A DNA stretch of 60,000 bases from Owenia fusiformis (Eukaryota; Annelida; Polychaeta; Sabellida; Oweniidae), in NCBI GenBank assembly GCA_903813345.2, contig CAIIXF020000004.1, positions 18,649,513-18,709,512 of the forward strand. The letters run 5' to 3'. The notes beneath the pieces were generated by a model that saw nothing but the letters and a program-made list of their open reading frames with translations, had not been told where the DNA came from and ran no database searches. The translations under genes were made by a program, and so were the position numbers. How positions within the stretch are numbered: the stretch's first letter is position 1; each line of letters begins with the position of its first letter. Of this stretch, positions 11,066-23,101 are shown in pieces.

Positions 11066-12200
11066 AGATGTGTTATCAAACTGAATCTCAAAACAAAATA
11101 ATTATAATATAATGTGAAAATGATACTCGGAATTTAATTATCGTTTTTATTGATTACCCTACTATTCATTTGAAAATATTTATTCCCAATCCAATGGATA
11201 AATATAGGTATACGCTTAGGGAAGCAGTAGAAAAATGAATACAGTCGACAGGACTTCAAACGATGATAATAGGCTCCTAATCCATAATTTATGGATTGTG
11301 TACATACATGAATATACGTCATGTGGGTGTTCGTTTGTAGGATAGTCCAAATGAACAACTACTTGCACAGATTCATTCATTGTTAATTTATTGTTAACAG
11401 CAAAGTATATTTTTGTGAAATCACAAACTATTGTGTGGTTTTTCGTTTACATATACGTAAATCCTGAAATCTATCATACGTACATATTCACGTCTCAGTC
11501 AAGAATGTGGATAAGGCCGATTTGGAATTTGGGCTCGTGTCAAGGGTCCGAGTCAGCACCATGCTTTTTAGTAAAGGTGAGACTTTAAAGCTTTAAAACT
11601 TGGATTTCCAAACAATTACCCGGAAAGCAACAACTATGCTTAATTCATTCCTGATAGCAAATGCTTCATTGGAAATAATACTCAAGCAGTTGTTTAAAAG
11701 TTTATGAGTGGAAGCTAAAAAGCATCTGCCAACCATTCGCCATTGAAAATGAAAATGTACGTATGTGATTTAATGAATGAAATATATAAACAAATGAACG
11801 GAAAATTCCAGATTAGTTGCACAATATATCACTGGGATTCTTCCGCTAGTTTCTAATTAATATAATAACGTCATCTTATTAACTCAGTTCGAAATTTAGA
11901 ATGTGCTGTGTGTATAGGCGTTCTACCCTGGGAGTAGAGCAGATACTAATATTTGGAGAGTAGGCCATATATTGAACTATTTGACACAATCTCATTTATA
12001 CAGGGACGATAAAACGTCTTTCTTAATGCTGTTTATGCATGTCTTATGCAGTCGAACAAATATATAAATTAAAGAATAGAGAATCCTACATTGTCCTACA
12101 TTCCCCTTTATACGTTTGGCATCATATTCTCCGATGGACTAGCCTATGTTTTGTACAAATAGTCAAATTAAACAAAAGGGAACTTCGCATTGTTCTACAT
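11066..12200. other. No recognisable feature
   Basis: Non-repetitive AT-rich DNA. Short frames at 11134-11358 (minus) and 11391-11588 (plus) show no domain and no convincing codon pattern. Confidence 0.4.
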
Positions 12201-12202
12201 TA

Positions 12203-12690
12203 CCATGTAGGTGTAGAATACCACACAAAAGTAGAATACCATATTAAAGTACAAATCCATATGGAAGTAGAATATCGCATAGAAGTTGAATGCCATATAA
12301 AAGTAGAATATCACAGAGAAGTATAATACCATATAAAAGTAGAATATCAAAGAGAAGTAGAATACCATATTAAAAAGTAGAATATCAAAGAGAAGTTGAA
12401 TGCCATATAAAAGTAGAATATCACAGAGAAGTATAATACCATATTAAAAAGTAGAATATCAAAGAGAAGTAGAATACTACATAAAAGTATAATATCAAAG
12501 AGAAGTAGAATACTACATAAACGTATAATATCAAAGAGAAGTAGAATACTACATAAAAGTATAATATCAAAGAGAAGTAGAATACTACATAAACGTATAA
12601 TATCACCGAGAAGTAAACTGCAACACAGAAGTGGTATGTCATTTATAGAACTACAATCCATATAAAAGTACAATACCAATCTATATATTA
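12203..12690. repeat. Minisatellite, about 36-bp unit made of two 18-bp halves
   Basis: Halves are like AGTAGAATACTACATAAA and AGTATAATATCAAAGAGA, alternating. The middle (12460-12610) is most regular; the edges are degenerate. The unit is a multiple of three, which explains overlapping minus-strand frames of Leu/Phe/Tyr-rich repeats. Confidence 0.85.
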
Positions 12691-13059
12691 AAGTTATATT
12701 AAATATTGCGACTCTGACTTCATAATATTCTTCGAGGTTTGGTGCACTAATAGCCAAGGAAATGCTTATAGTTTTAGCGTCTTGCCGTCAGAGGATATTT
12801 TTTAAACCTACTTTTGAGATATGTACGACATGTATGATCTAAAAATGCAATGTTTGAGGTGTCAAAATATGGGAAATTTCAGAAGTCAGAATTGAAATCC
12901 GACTTCAAAGCAAGATTCTTTGATGTATTGAAATCTCGAAAAGTCGACATAATGATATCCTCATGTTAATATAAGTCAATGGTGCGAACTTGATCAGCAA
13001 CCCACTAAGCTACTTACTCAGCTACCTACTAATCTACTTACTCAGCTACCTTTATCATA

Positions 13060-13300
13060 TTTAAAGTGTACATAATATTAATTAAGATTTAAAGTCCATA
13101 AGGGTGAGTGGTCTCAATTCTCCCAGTGATTTAAAAATAAGTGAAACGAATAAAGGCCCATCGCTACTTCAATTTGTTTTAAAAAATTATGGCTTTTTAT
13201 ACATTTATATTATACATAATATGAATATGATTTCACTTTCAAGTCCTTAGGGGTTAGTGATCTTAATTCTCCCAGTGATTTAAAAATAAGTGAAGTTACG
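13060..13300. repeat. Two diverged copies of a roughly 149-bp segment
   Basis: AATTCTCCCAGTGATTTAAA followed by AATAAGTGAA occurs at 13116 and again at 13265. The upstream sequences TACATAATAT and AAGTCC..TAGGG also recur at the same offset. Confidence 0.6.
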
Positions 13301-13504
13301 AAAGTTACAATTTTTTCTCAACAACGTACCACTGCATGCACAATTCTCTTGCTTTGCAAACATATAGAGTACACAACAAGGTAAAACTGGGATTTTTTAT
13401 ACATGCTTAAGTCGCTTTTTAGGAATATAATGGCGTTCACGTAAAATTACTGTGCGCACTATGCAAAATTTCAGATGAATAGGGGTTAAAAATATTCACT
13501 CAAA

Positions 13505-14085
13505 AGTTCCCCCTGCTATAGAGAAATGTTTTACGCCCTACAGTTTCCACTGCTTTAACGGCATGTTTAACACCCTACAATTCCCCCTATCATAAAGACA
13601 TGTTTAACACCATACAGTCCCACCGCTATAACGACATGTTTAGCACCCTACAGTTCCCCCTGTCAAAAAGACATGTTGAACACAATACAGTCACCCCTAC
13701 TATAACGACATGTTTAACACCCTACAGTTCCCCCTGTCAAAAAGACATGTTGAACACAATACAGTCACCCCTACTATAACGACATGTTTAACACCCTACA
13801 GTTCCCCCTATCATAAAGACATGTTTAACACCATACAGTCCCACCGCTATGACGACATGTTTAATACCCTACAGTTCCCCCTGTCAAAAAGACATGTTGA
13901 ACACAATACAGTCTCCCCTTCTATAACGACATATTTAACACCCTACAGTTCCCCAATCATAGAGACATGTTTAACACCATACAGTCCCACCGCTATAACG
14001 CCGTTTAACACTCTGCAGATCAACCTGCTATAACGTCGTGTTTAACAGCTGCTATTAAAGACGTTTAACGCCCTGCAGACTAATC
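13505..14085. repeat. Minisatellite, 37-bp half unit and 74-bp full unit
   Basis: The half unit is about GACATGTTTAACACCCTACA then GTTCCCCCTATCATAAA. It alternates with GACATGTTGAACACAATACA then GTCACCCCTACTATAAC, giving a two-part higher-order unit. Copies become degenerate after 14000. The plus frame at 13710-14033 is a by-product. Confidence 0.88.
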
Positions 14086-15170
14086 TGTTACCTGTGTTAC
14101 AACGACACGTTAAGCGTCTAATGCCTTAAGCTTCTACAACTGCACCTCCATGCCTAGCCTTCTATAAACACCCCTGTCAACAATGTGACTTTGTGTCTAG
14201 TTTTCAAGACAAACACCTGCCATACCAACATGTTTCATCTGCTACATGTTTGACATTTCATTTAACTCTGATGTTGTTTATACATACTGGTTATGAATAA
14301 AACACAATTCATGAAAGTAACGAGAGAAAAATAAGAAAGCAGAGGGCTCAGTACAAGATACTAAAATATAAACAAAATGAGATCAACTTCGTCAATAATT
14401 TACTCTTCCCTATTTTTGTTTTCCATCATACAAGGCTATTACCAGGGCATTTGGGCGAAAAGTAGCCTTGCCCAAGTTGGTATTATATTTAATTCATCAA
14501 TTTAAAAGACACCGCAAGGCTAGGAGAATCCCAAATATCTACTAGATTAGAATGAGTATGAGAAAATGATATACATACCGTTACTTTTGCTGTTATTATA
14601 AATCTCGATGTTGACAAACTTTTTGATAAGTTAGACTTGCTAACTACATGTGTTTTGTATAGTTTTTAGTCTCGTGGAGTAGACCCTCTAACACCGTATG
14701 TTTAATGTTAATTATTAGTATATCCTAAAGAATCTGGAGTCCGTGAATAGAGCCTTTTCACGTAGTTAGTTAAATAAGCCTTGACTAAGTGAATCCCATC
14801 ACAGGATCTCTATAGTTAGTGCTCTGTCGCGAATGTCTTGTGACGCACTGCTTTTCTCACAAGCCTCAGCTAAGGTCTTATATAGGTTTCACGATCAATT
14901 TCCAAGCTCGCAGTTAAAATGCCATCGCTCGCTCTTTGCTTATTACACTATAGAGCATTTCAATTTGATGGGCTCAGAGTAGCTATATTAGTATTAAGAA
15001 TGTGTAAATCTGATTTATATTATGATCTGAACTTGTTACAAAATTGAATGATTGATTGGAGCATAAATTATAAAGAGGGGCTTCATCTCGTTATTACATG
15101 AGATAATCTGATATCCAAATATTTGAGAAAGATATCCTTTTTATTTCACAGGTGTCAATTCCATAATACT
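14086..15170. other. No recognisable feature
   Basis: Unique AT-rich DNA. A 17-base word here (14734-14750) reappears at the end of the 42-bp array at 18365-18381. Confidence 0.4.
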
Positions 15171-15204
15171 CAAAGACCTGTGTATACCTGTGTACAGGTC
15201 TTTG
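15171..15204. other. Perfect 11-bp stem hairpin
   Basis: CAAAGACCTGT and ACAGGTCTTTG flank a 12-base loop. Weaker pairing continues outward on both sides. No U-run follows and its function is unknown. Confidence 0.6.
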
Positions 15205-15211
15205 AAATTCG

Positions 15212-15315
15212 AATATTGATACTTGTTTTTTTGGCATTGAATTAACACTTATTTGTTTAACATTGAATTAATTACTTGTTTGTTAGACATTGAATTTTAT
15301 ACTTGTTTGTTTTTA
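15212..15315. repeat. Short tandem repeat, about 28-bp unit
   Basis: TACTTGTTTGTTxGACATTGAAT-type units repeat about four times with changes. Confidence 0.6.
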
Positions 15316-15651
15316 TAAAACCACTTTCTAATTCAATAAATGATGGCCCTTGGGGTTGACAACTGGAATGTATTATTCTTACATAAAAACCCCGAGCCAG
15401 GTAATTACACATTGGCAATAATTATTAAGTCAAAGGTTTGCGGAATACGAGAGCAGGTGCTATAGCAGATTCCTAATTCATATATAAAACATTGTGCAAA
15501 AAGCAAAACATTTACTTGCAATTCTGATGACCTCGTGAAATTGCTTACTTAGTTTCAGAGGCGGTTTCCAAGGTAAGATCATATCATATAAGATTAAATA
15601 TAGCTGCTCCCTGGATGTTTAGACAAGGGGACAATACTATAACCTTACCCC

Positions 15652-17198
15652 GACAATATTAACGGTTTTCACATACAAACTCAGACAAATTATACAGACA
15701 GACAGACGCATCCCAATAGGCATAAAAGGGGAATATTAACGGTTTTCACATACAAACTCAGACAATTTATACAGACAAACAGACGCATCCCAATTGGCAT
15801 GAAAGGAGAATATTAACGGTTTTCACATACAAACTGAGACAATTTATACAGACAAACAGACGCATCCCAATTGGCATGAAAGGGGAATATTAACGGTTTT
15901 CACATACAAACTGAGACAATTTATACAGACAAACAGACGCATCCCAATTGGCATGAAAGGGGAATATTAACGATTTTCACATACAAACTCAGACAATTTA
16001 TACAGACAAACAGACGCATCCCAATTGGCATGAAAGGGGAATATTAACGGTTTTCACATACAAACTCAGACAATTTATACAGACAGACAGACGCATCCCA
16101 ATTGGCATGAAAGGGGAATATTAACGGTTTTCACATACAAACTCAGACAATTTATACAGACAGACAGACGCATCCCAATTGGCATGAAAGGGGAATATTA
16201 ACGGTTTTCACATACAAACTCAGACAATTTATACAGACAGACAGACGGATCCCAATTGGCATGAAAGGGGAATATTAACGGTTTTCACATACAAACTCAG
16301 ACAATTTATACAGACAGACAGACGCATCCCAATTGGCATGAAAGGGGAATATTAATGGTTTTCACATACAAACTCAGACAATTTATACAGACAGACAGAC
16401 AGACGCATCCCAATTGGCATGAAAGGGGAATATTAACGGTTTTCACATACAAACTCAGACAATTTATACAGACAGACAGACGCATCCCAATTGGCATGAA
16501 AGGGGAATATTAACGGTTTTCACATGCAAACTCAGACAATTTATACAGCCAGACAGACGCATCCCAATTGGCATGAAAGGGGAATATTAACGGTTTTCAC
16601 ATACAAACTCAGACAATTTATACAGACAGACAGACGGATCCAAATTGGCATGAAAGGGGAATATTAACGGTTTTCACATACAAACTCAGACAATTTATAC
16701 AGACAGACGGATCCCAATTGGCATGAAAGGGGAATATTAACGGTTTTCACATACAAACTCAGACAATTTATACAGACAGACAGACGGATCCCAATTGGCA
16801 TGAAAGGGGAATATTAACGGTTTTCACATACAAACTCAGACAATTTATACAGACAGACAGACGCATCCCAATTGGCATGAAAGGGGAATATTAACGGTTT
16901 TCACATACAAACTCAGACAATTTATACAGACAGACAGACAGACGGATCCCAATTGGCATGAAAGGGGAATATTAACGGTTTTCACATACAAACTCAGACA
17001 ATTTATACAGACAGACAGACGGATCCCAATTGGCATGAAAGGGGAATATTAACGGTTTTCACATACAAACTCAGACAATTTATACAGACAGACAGACGCA
17101 TCCCAATTGGCATGAAAGGGGAATATTAACGGTTTTCACATACAAACTCAGACAATTTATACAGACAGACAGACGGATCCCAATTGGCATGAAAGGGG
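15652..17198. repeat. Minisatellite, 77-bp unit, about 20 copies
   Basis: The unit starts GGGGAATATTAACGGTTTTC and ends CCCAATTGGCATGAAA. Copies are nearly identical. They vary mainly in the number of GACA steps (CAGACAGACAGACG against longer or shorter runs), in CAGACAAACAG in the leftmost units, and in GCATCC against GGATCC. Left-hand units share the AAAC variant and right-hand ones mix the GCATCC/GGATCC types, which suggests local spread of variants. Confidence 0.95.
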
Positions 17199-17399
17199 AA
17201 CCTGACGGACACAGACATGTTTGTCTTTTATATTCTGGTAATGTTTCATGTGTACAATTTTATGTTAATGATTTAGCTGCTGACGCTATTCTTTAGAGAA
17301 AAATAATTTAACTTTCAAAAGACCATTATACAAAAGTAATATTTAAATTCTGAGGGTACTGCATTATTTAGCTGTCAGCTGTTTATACACTACAATTTA

Positions 17400-18366
17400 C
17401 GATGTGCATCATATTAAAGCTTACTTGTATGCATAAAACATGTGATAGCATCATATTATAGCTTAGTTGTATGCATGATACATGTGATAATATAACTTAT
17501 TTGTATACATGATACATGTGATAACATCATATTATAGCTTACTTGTATGTATGATACATGTGATAGCATCATATTAAAGCTTACTTGTATGTATGATACA
17601 TGTGATAACATCATACTATAGCTTACTTGTATGTATGATACATGCGATAACATCATATTATAGCCTACTTGTATGTATGATACATGCGATAACATCATAT
17701 TATAGCCTACTTGTATGTATGATACAGTACATGCGATAACATCATATTATAGCTTACTTGTATGCATGATACAGATACATGTGATAACATCATACTATAG
17801 CTTACTTGTATGCATGATACATGTCATAACATCATATTATAGCTTACTTGTATGCATGATACATGTGATAACATCATATTATAGCTTACTTGTATGCATG
17901 ATACATGTGATAACATCATATTATAGCTTACTTGTATGCATGATACATGTGATAATATATCTTATTTGTATACGTGATACATGTGATAACATCATATTAT
18001 AGCTTACTTGTATGCATGATACATGTGATAACATCATATTATAGCTTACTTGTATGCATGATACATGTGATAATATATCTTATTTGTATACGTGATACAT
18101 GTGATAACATCATATTATAGCTTACTTGTATGCATGATACATGTGATAACATCATATTATAGCTTACTTGTATGCATGATACATGTGATAACATCATATT
18201 ATAGCTTACTTGTATGCATGATACATGTGATAATATATCTTATTTGTATACGTGATACATGTGATAACATCATATTATAGCTTACTTGTATGCATGATAC
18301 ATGTGATAACATCATATTATAGCTTACTTGTATGCATGATACATGTGATAACATCATATTATAGCT
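17400..18366. repeat. Minisatellite, 42-bp unit with a 36-bp variant
   Basis: The main unit is ACATCATATTATAGCTTACT then TGTATGCATGATACATGTGATA. A variant with TAATATATCTTATTTGTATACG replaces the first part at intervals of three to four units. From about 17930 this gives a higher-order block that recurs. The period is a multiple of three, so several frames stay open on both strands. Confidence 0.93.
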
Positions 18367-18780
18367 GGAGTCCGTGAATAGCTTACTTGATATCATGAAT
18401 GGAACAATAAATCAAATACTTGTACATACACATAAATACACTTGTAGTCACGACGTTCATGTACCCTCTGTACCAAAAGTCTTTTCCTATCGATAAAATC
18501 CTGAAATAACTTTAGTAAATGACCAGTAAACTTAATGAAATTTTACACACAAAATGTAAGGCATAATGAAGACGATTGATACATTTTTACTCAAAATATT
18601 ACATATGGAACATAGCATATACCAAAAACACCGATGTGACTTCTTACAAGTTTGTGACGTCAAACTTAACCTAGATTACCAAACTGACAAAAATCAAGTT
18701 GCATGTAACTTGTCAAATATTTTGACAGGAATGTAATATTTTGAGTAAAAATTAATCGATCGTATTCAAAGGATAATGAG
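18367..18780. other. No recognisable feature beyond the array edge
   Basis: After a partial last 42-bp unit, the sequence is unique and AT-rich with no coding signal. Confidence 0.35.
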
Positions 18781-18865
18781 GGTATATGATTTTCAATGAT
18801 GTCATTTTTTCATGAACGACGTGATATTGATTCAAATAAGTTCCTAATATGACATTTATAGGATA

Positions 18866-19000
18866 TCCTATGATTTTGAGGAATATCATTTTTATCTACG
18901 AGGTGATATTGATATCTGCCCGAGAGAGCAAAGCGAACGAGTGCATATATCAATATCACCGAGTAGATTAAAATGATATTCTGAAAAAAAATCATAGGAT
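18866..19000. repeat. Long hairpin around a CGAG-rich loop
   Basis: ATCCTATGATTTT, GAATATCATTTTTATCTAC and GAGGTGATATTGATAT (left) pair with ATATCAATATCACC, GAGTAGATTAAAATGATATT and AATCATAGGAT (right). The loop contains CCCGAGAGAGCAAAGCGAACG. It is probably a decayed fold-back element next to the MITE at 19009. Confidence 0.7.
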
Positions 19001-19008
19001 GTTCTTAT

Positions 19009-19277
19009 TATCCTACACTTACAAGGAGTGTACTAAATGTATAATATCATTGCAAAATGAATTTCATGCCAAATAGAGTCAATTTGGCGGGAAATCAACA
19101 AGCGGAGTATATCGTCACAATATCCTCCGCATGTATTGGGTTTTCCGGAGTATATCGTCACGGTATCCTCCGCCCGGAGTAATATCGTTACGATATCCTC
19201 CGGATATTCATTTTGCCAATAAATATCAAATTTATTTTTTAATGCTATTATACGTTTAGTACACTAAGTGTAGGATA
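19009..19277. mobile_element. 269-bp MITE-like element
   Basis: The left end TATCCTACACTTA..GTGTACTAAA is matched by the right end TTTAGTACACTAAGTGTAGGATA. Similarity runs inward with TATAATA and the TTCATTTTG/CAAAATGAA pair. There is no coding capacity. The internal part carries three hairpins (19103-19203). The target duplication is not certain; TA or a longer AT word is possible. Confidence 0.75.
19103..19203. repeat. Three tandem CGGAG...CTCCG hairpins
   Basis: 19103-19129, 19146-19172 and 19174-19203 each read CGGAGTATATCGTCAC-type sequence ending ATATCCTCCG. Each is itself an imperfect palindrome. They are separated by 16 and 1 bases. Confidence 0.8.
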
Positions 19278-19949
19278 AAAATATATATCCTACAATATTT
19301 AGTCATCGCGTGATTATTTCATAAATAAACACAAATGTATAGGGAGCTCCCTATTTTTCCAAAACGCGTAAAATGACCAACATAGCAAAAAGAGTGAATC
19401 AAGCTACTGATTCCTTGAGGCAGGATTCAAATGCGCGTATGAATTCTGTATGGTTCCTGCTTAATCATACATTATTCGCAGTTACTTCAAGGCATGGCTA
19501 ATACAATATCACGATCTTGTAGGACTGCCATAGTTATTGACTAAAATCAAAATAGAATTATATGTTTTGTTATATCACTGTTAAGCCACGATCCTCGACA
19601 TTTCATTTTGTAATTAGCTGGCTCTTTAATTTGTTTTCTCTTTTTCTGGCTTTACCAAAATTCGTTCTTCTACCAGCAGTTCATTTTTGTTCCATGCTTT
19701 AATCATAGAATATATACATACTTTGAGTGAATGTTCGTTGAATTTAGCGTTAGCCTTCTGTGTGAACATTTCATGAATCCAGACTTTTCGTCACTAATAC
19801 TGTAGGTTTATAAATGATAATCACTTAACGAAATTAATTTCCGACATGAAAATTCAAATGAACAGTGGTTTCACCTTCTTATGCACAGGTGGTATAAATT
19901 AAAAGGCATTTTTATAATAATGCAGCTTCGTCTGATTGTAGGGGCGTAG
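19278..19949. other. No recognisable feature
   Basis: Unique AT-rich DNA with no coding or repeat signal recognised. Confidence 0.35.
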
Positions 19950-20760
19950 GATCTTAAATGGGAAGACAAATTGAATTGGTGAGGCAAAGATTGGAATTTT
20001 AGAAAAAGGAATGGTATCGATATGGTGAACTTTTTGAACACACGTTTCAAAGTCATAAAAAAATTCTGAAAATTTTACACATCGTCAATTTAATGGTCAT
20101 CCTTTGGATGGTAACATTTTAATTTTAAGTATACTTTTCTCTATATTGTTTTAGAAAACACACCTGACGCTTCTTTTCTTCTTGGAATCATATGTTCGGA
20201 ATGAAATAAAACATCTATCCGAACCTCATTGGGACAAAACGGCCTAAACACAACGTGTTTAGGTCTCTCAATATTGTAATTGTACAAAGGAAAGTTTGGT
20301 TGATTTTAAAAAAGTATCTTGCTAATGAAATAAAAGGTTTATTTTAATTTTTACCCATTTTGGGAGGTTTTGTTTTAATTTCTTGCTTACCTTTTGTTAA
20401 ATCAACCAAAATTTCAAATGTATAACCATAATAATGAGGTCTAAGAAAATGTTGTATATGCTATTGTGTTCTAACAAGGTTCGGAAAGATATTTTATTTC
20501 ATTCTCAAGAATTGGTAGAAAGGAACAAAATACAATTCCACTAAAAAAACAAAAAATGTTATCATTAACAAAAACAGTTATAGAAAATATATATAAATAA
20601 TTTTTGCATTAAATTGTTGTCAATCAGTCAAGATTACATAAAGGACCGTGTATTTTTACAGAATGTTTTCAATAATTGGTTTAAGAGAAAAACAATTCAG
20701 TTCACCATATCGATACCTATCCTTTAGAAGAAATAACATTATCATGAGACTTCAATGGCT
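19950..20760. mobile_element. Old fold-back element, about 800 bp
   Basis: Inverted matches share one centre near 20360. GGTATCGATATGGTGAAC (about 20015) faces GTTCACCATATCGATACC (about 20699). GAATGAAATAAAACATCTAT then CCGAACC (about 20198) faces GGTTCGGAAAGATATTTTATTTCATTC (about 20480, in two parts of less than 20 bases each). TTTGGTTGATTT faces AAATCAACCAAA near the centre. Reading frames at 19871-20056 (minus) and 20648-20881 (plus) lie in the arms and look accidental. Confidence 0.65.
20243..20263. other. 9-bp perfect hairpin
   Basis: CCTAAACAC and GTGTTTAGG around the loop AAC, inside the left arm of the fold-back element. Confidence 0.55.
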
Positions 20761-21580
20761 GGCTATGACCATGGATTGTATCAATTTATACAAGAAGCCC
20801 TCATTTCTTTCACGGATTAGCCTTCAATTGGTTATTCGGGATTCATTTGATACTTTGTCATCCTCAATTTTGAAATATTAGCATTTAAAAAAAATTAAAT
20901 TGCGATGATATCTGAATTTAAATTCTTCTATAACTTTAAAATCTTACTCTGGTGAGTTAAAAAATCGGAGTGTCTCTAAAGTTTTTGTAAATATATTACT
21001 TTCTGTGGCAATTATTCTTTTCAAGTCGCAAAACATATGTGATGCCTTTAAACTTTCGCCCTCTATATAATTTTGGAATCTTGATCTGATTAGTTCTCCC
21101 CATTCATGTATTCAAAATGTTTAAAGTCCAAGTTGTTTAAATATTCTTTATTACTGTAGTCATATTGTCATATGGTTATTGTCTTGCTTTTACTTTTACC
21201 AAACGCATATGCCTCTGATTAACAATAGAATATTACACTTATACGTATATAGTTGAAATATGACTCAAATTGTAATAAACGTTACAGCGGTTTGAGTACT
21301 TATTGAATGCCAAATAGTGCGTTGCAATAAAATGAATATTAGCAAACTAATTCGAAATTATACCTTGAAATCAGAATGCTATTGATTATGAAGTTATTTG
21401 AGTACTTATTTGGATTAACTGACTATCTCAAAACTTCAGAGCGGCCTTTAAAATCTAGTACGAAGGCATTAATAAAAATTTGGTAAAGAATTCCTATACC
21501 AATTGCTGGACGGCATAGTATCCCATCCCAAGTTCGGAGGAATATAGGGAACACCTCTGTTCGCCCATCCATACGCCCGT
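20761..21580. other. No recognisable feature
   Basis: Unique AT-rich sequence. The words GAGTACTTATT recur at about 21295 and 21400, but no clear repeat unit is visible. Confidence 0.3.
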
Positions 21581-21584
21581 CTCT

Positions 21585-22150
21585 CAGGGTGATTTTGTTC
21601 ATATTTCGTACACATGTGCCCTATTTAGGTAGAAGTTCTGCTCAAAAGCAAATTTTTGAAAATGGCCGCTCGTTTAAAAATGGCGGCCATTTTAGCGCCG
21701 ATATACAGTAATTTAGGTGCAATATATAAAATTGTAATAGCAACATATTGTAAAAAAGTTATATAGGACATTAATAAAGCTAGAAATGTAGATATTTAAG
21801 ACATACTATCTACATTGCAGCCATCTTGAAAAATGGCGGCCTTTAGACGCTATTTTATGATTTTTGCTGTAACTTGAAAAGTAGTGGAGCGATTTTGTTC
21901 ATATTTGATATGTGAATGCTCATAAGCATAGTACACTGCCTTATGACACTTTAGCTAGTAGGCAGCCATTTTGAAAAAAATGGCCGCCATTTACATGTGC
22001 AATTTTGTTGAAATTTTATATGTGGCTAGAAGCATATTACACTTTCCTATAACAATATGGCTAGTGAGCATCATTTTGAAAAGGGTGGCCATTATTAAGT
22101 GTGATATTTTAAGATTTTTGCTATAACTGCAAAAATAGTACGAGGATATT
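21585..22150. repeat. Diverged repeats with ATGGCGGC / GCCATTTT motifs
   Basis: GATTTTGTTCATATTT-like starts at about 21590, 21891 and 22010 are each followed by a GCCATTTTGAAAAA..ATGGCCGCC hairpin motif. AAAATGGCGGCCATTTT at 21677-21693 is a 7-bp palindrome around CGG. The same motif class fills the large inverted element at 26916-29875. Confidence 0.6.
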
Positions 22151-22813
22151 GTAAAAATGACAGCCAAAAATTTCTACGATCCAAATCAGATCACTGAACT
22201 GACCTAATCCGCCTCTTTGTCTACCCAAATTACTGGCAGAATATAGTATTTTTCCGACTGACCAAACAACCTAAAGTAATTTCAGTCAAACGATTTTATA
22301 ACAGAACTGTTATTAAAAAGGTAAACTTACTTGGATACAATATCTAGAATAGGCGCAAGTCTACAAACACTGATTCGCGCTTTCATCAGGTTATTAAAGC
22401 GATTTATAATATAAATATCAATCAAGTGTAACAGCGGCATTTTTCAATAACTATTACTGTTCATAATTAATCACAGTTTGTGATAAAACATGAGAGAGGG
22501 GCGTTTACATAACATGCTGTATCTGATATTATAGAAACAGAAATTCCTCTCGTATGATGGATACTTGTAAGAACGTGCTTGACCCATGCAGACAATAGCA
22601 CTCCTGTCATCCCAACTTCGCTGTTTTCTCATATCAATTACGAAATATACTTATGAAATTTGATCATTATACAGATCATTACTTGGACTTCTTAAACGTC
22701 TTGTTCATTTCTTGATTACATTAAGCGTGTCCGTTACACTTGGTGCGATAAAAACGGAGCAAATACATGTTTTGCATGATATGGAAAGAATTGTTACGTC
22801 TCAATAATAATGG
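22151..22813. other. No recognisable feature
   Basis: Non-repetitive sequence with no coding signal identified. Confidence 0.3.
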
Positions 22814-23101
22814 TTAATTGAGATACTGGACAATGAGCCATGTAAATGCAGTAAATCCGTATGCCAATGCATAACGTGGAGAGCCTTGTTTTAAATAAAC
22901 AAGAGTTTTGCCTTGTATACTGGGCAATAAATCATTACCGTAATGAAACTCTACTTTGTTACTTGTAATAAAATGCCCATATGCAATAAATATGTCGAAT
23001 AAGATTAGAATGTCTATGTTCCCTATTACACAAAAAAAACGTTTAAAAGAGAAATAGAATTGAAGATTTTTTATTATATTTATAGGTCCGGTGATGAACA
23101 A
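22814..23101 (-). CDS. Unrecognised 95-codon reading frame, doubtful
   Basis: An uninterrupted minus-strand frame, hydrophobic at both ends. The last 45 codons (KTLVYLKQGSPRYALAYGF and then TAFTWLIVQYLN) look less like random AT-rich translation than most frames here. A TTTATTACAAG acceptor-like site lies upstream near 22963, so it could be a terminal exon. I do not recognise the family, and it may be chance. It lies about 1.3 kb downstream of the dehydrogenase stop on the same strand. Confidence 0.2.
   Translation of the reverse strand: MFITGPINIIKNLQFYFSFKRFFCVIGNIDILILFDIFIAYGHFITSNKVEFHYGNDLLPSIQGKTLVYLKQGSPRYALAYGFTAFTWLIVQYLN

Noticed and set aside
12347-12757. 136-codon minus-strand hydrophobic frame
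   Set aside because: Translation of the 36-bp minisatellite.
17456-18396. Repeated LVCMIHVITSYYSL and MMLSHVSYIQVSY frames
   Set aside because: Translations of the 42-bp minisatellite in both directions.
21500-21600. 5S rRNA or tRNA-like segment
   Set aside because: Some GTTCG/CCCATCC words, but no internal promoter boxes in order and no foldable cloverleaf.
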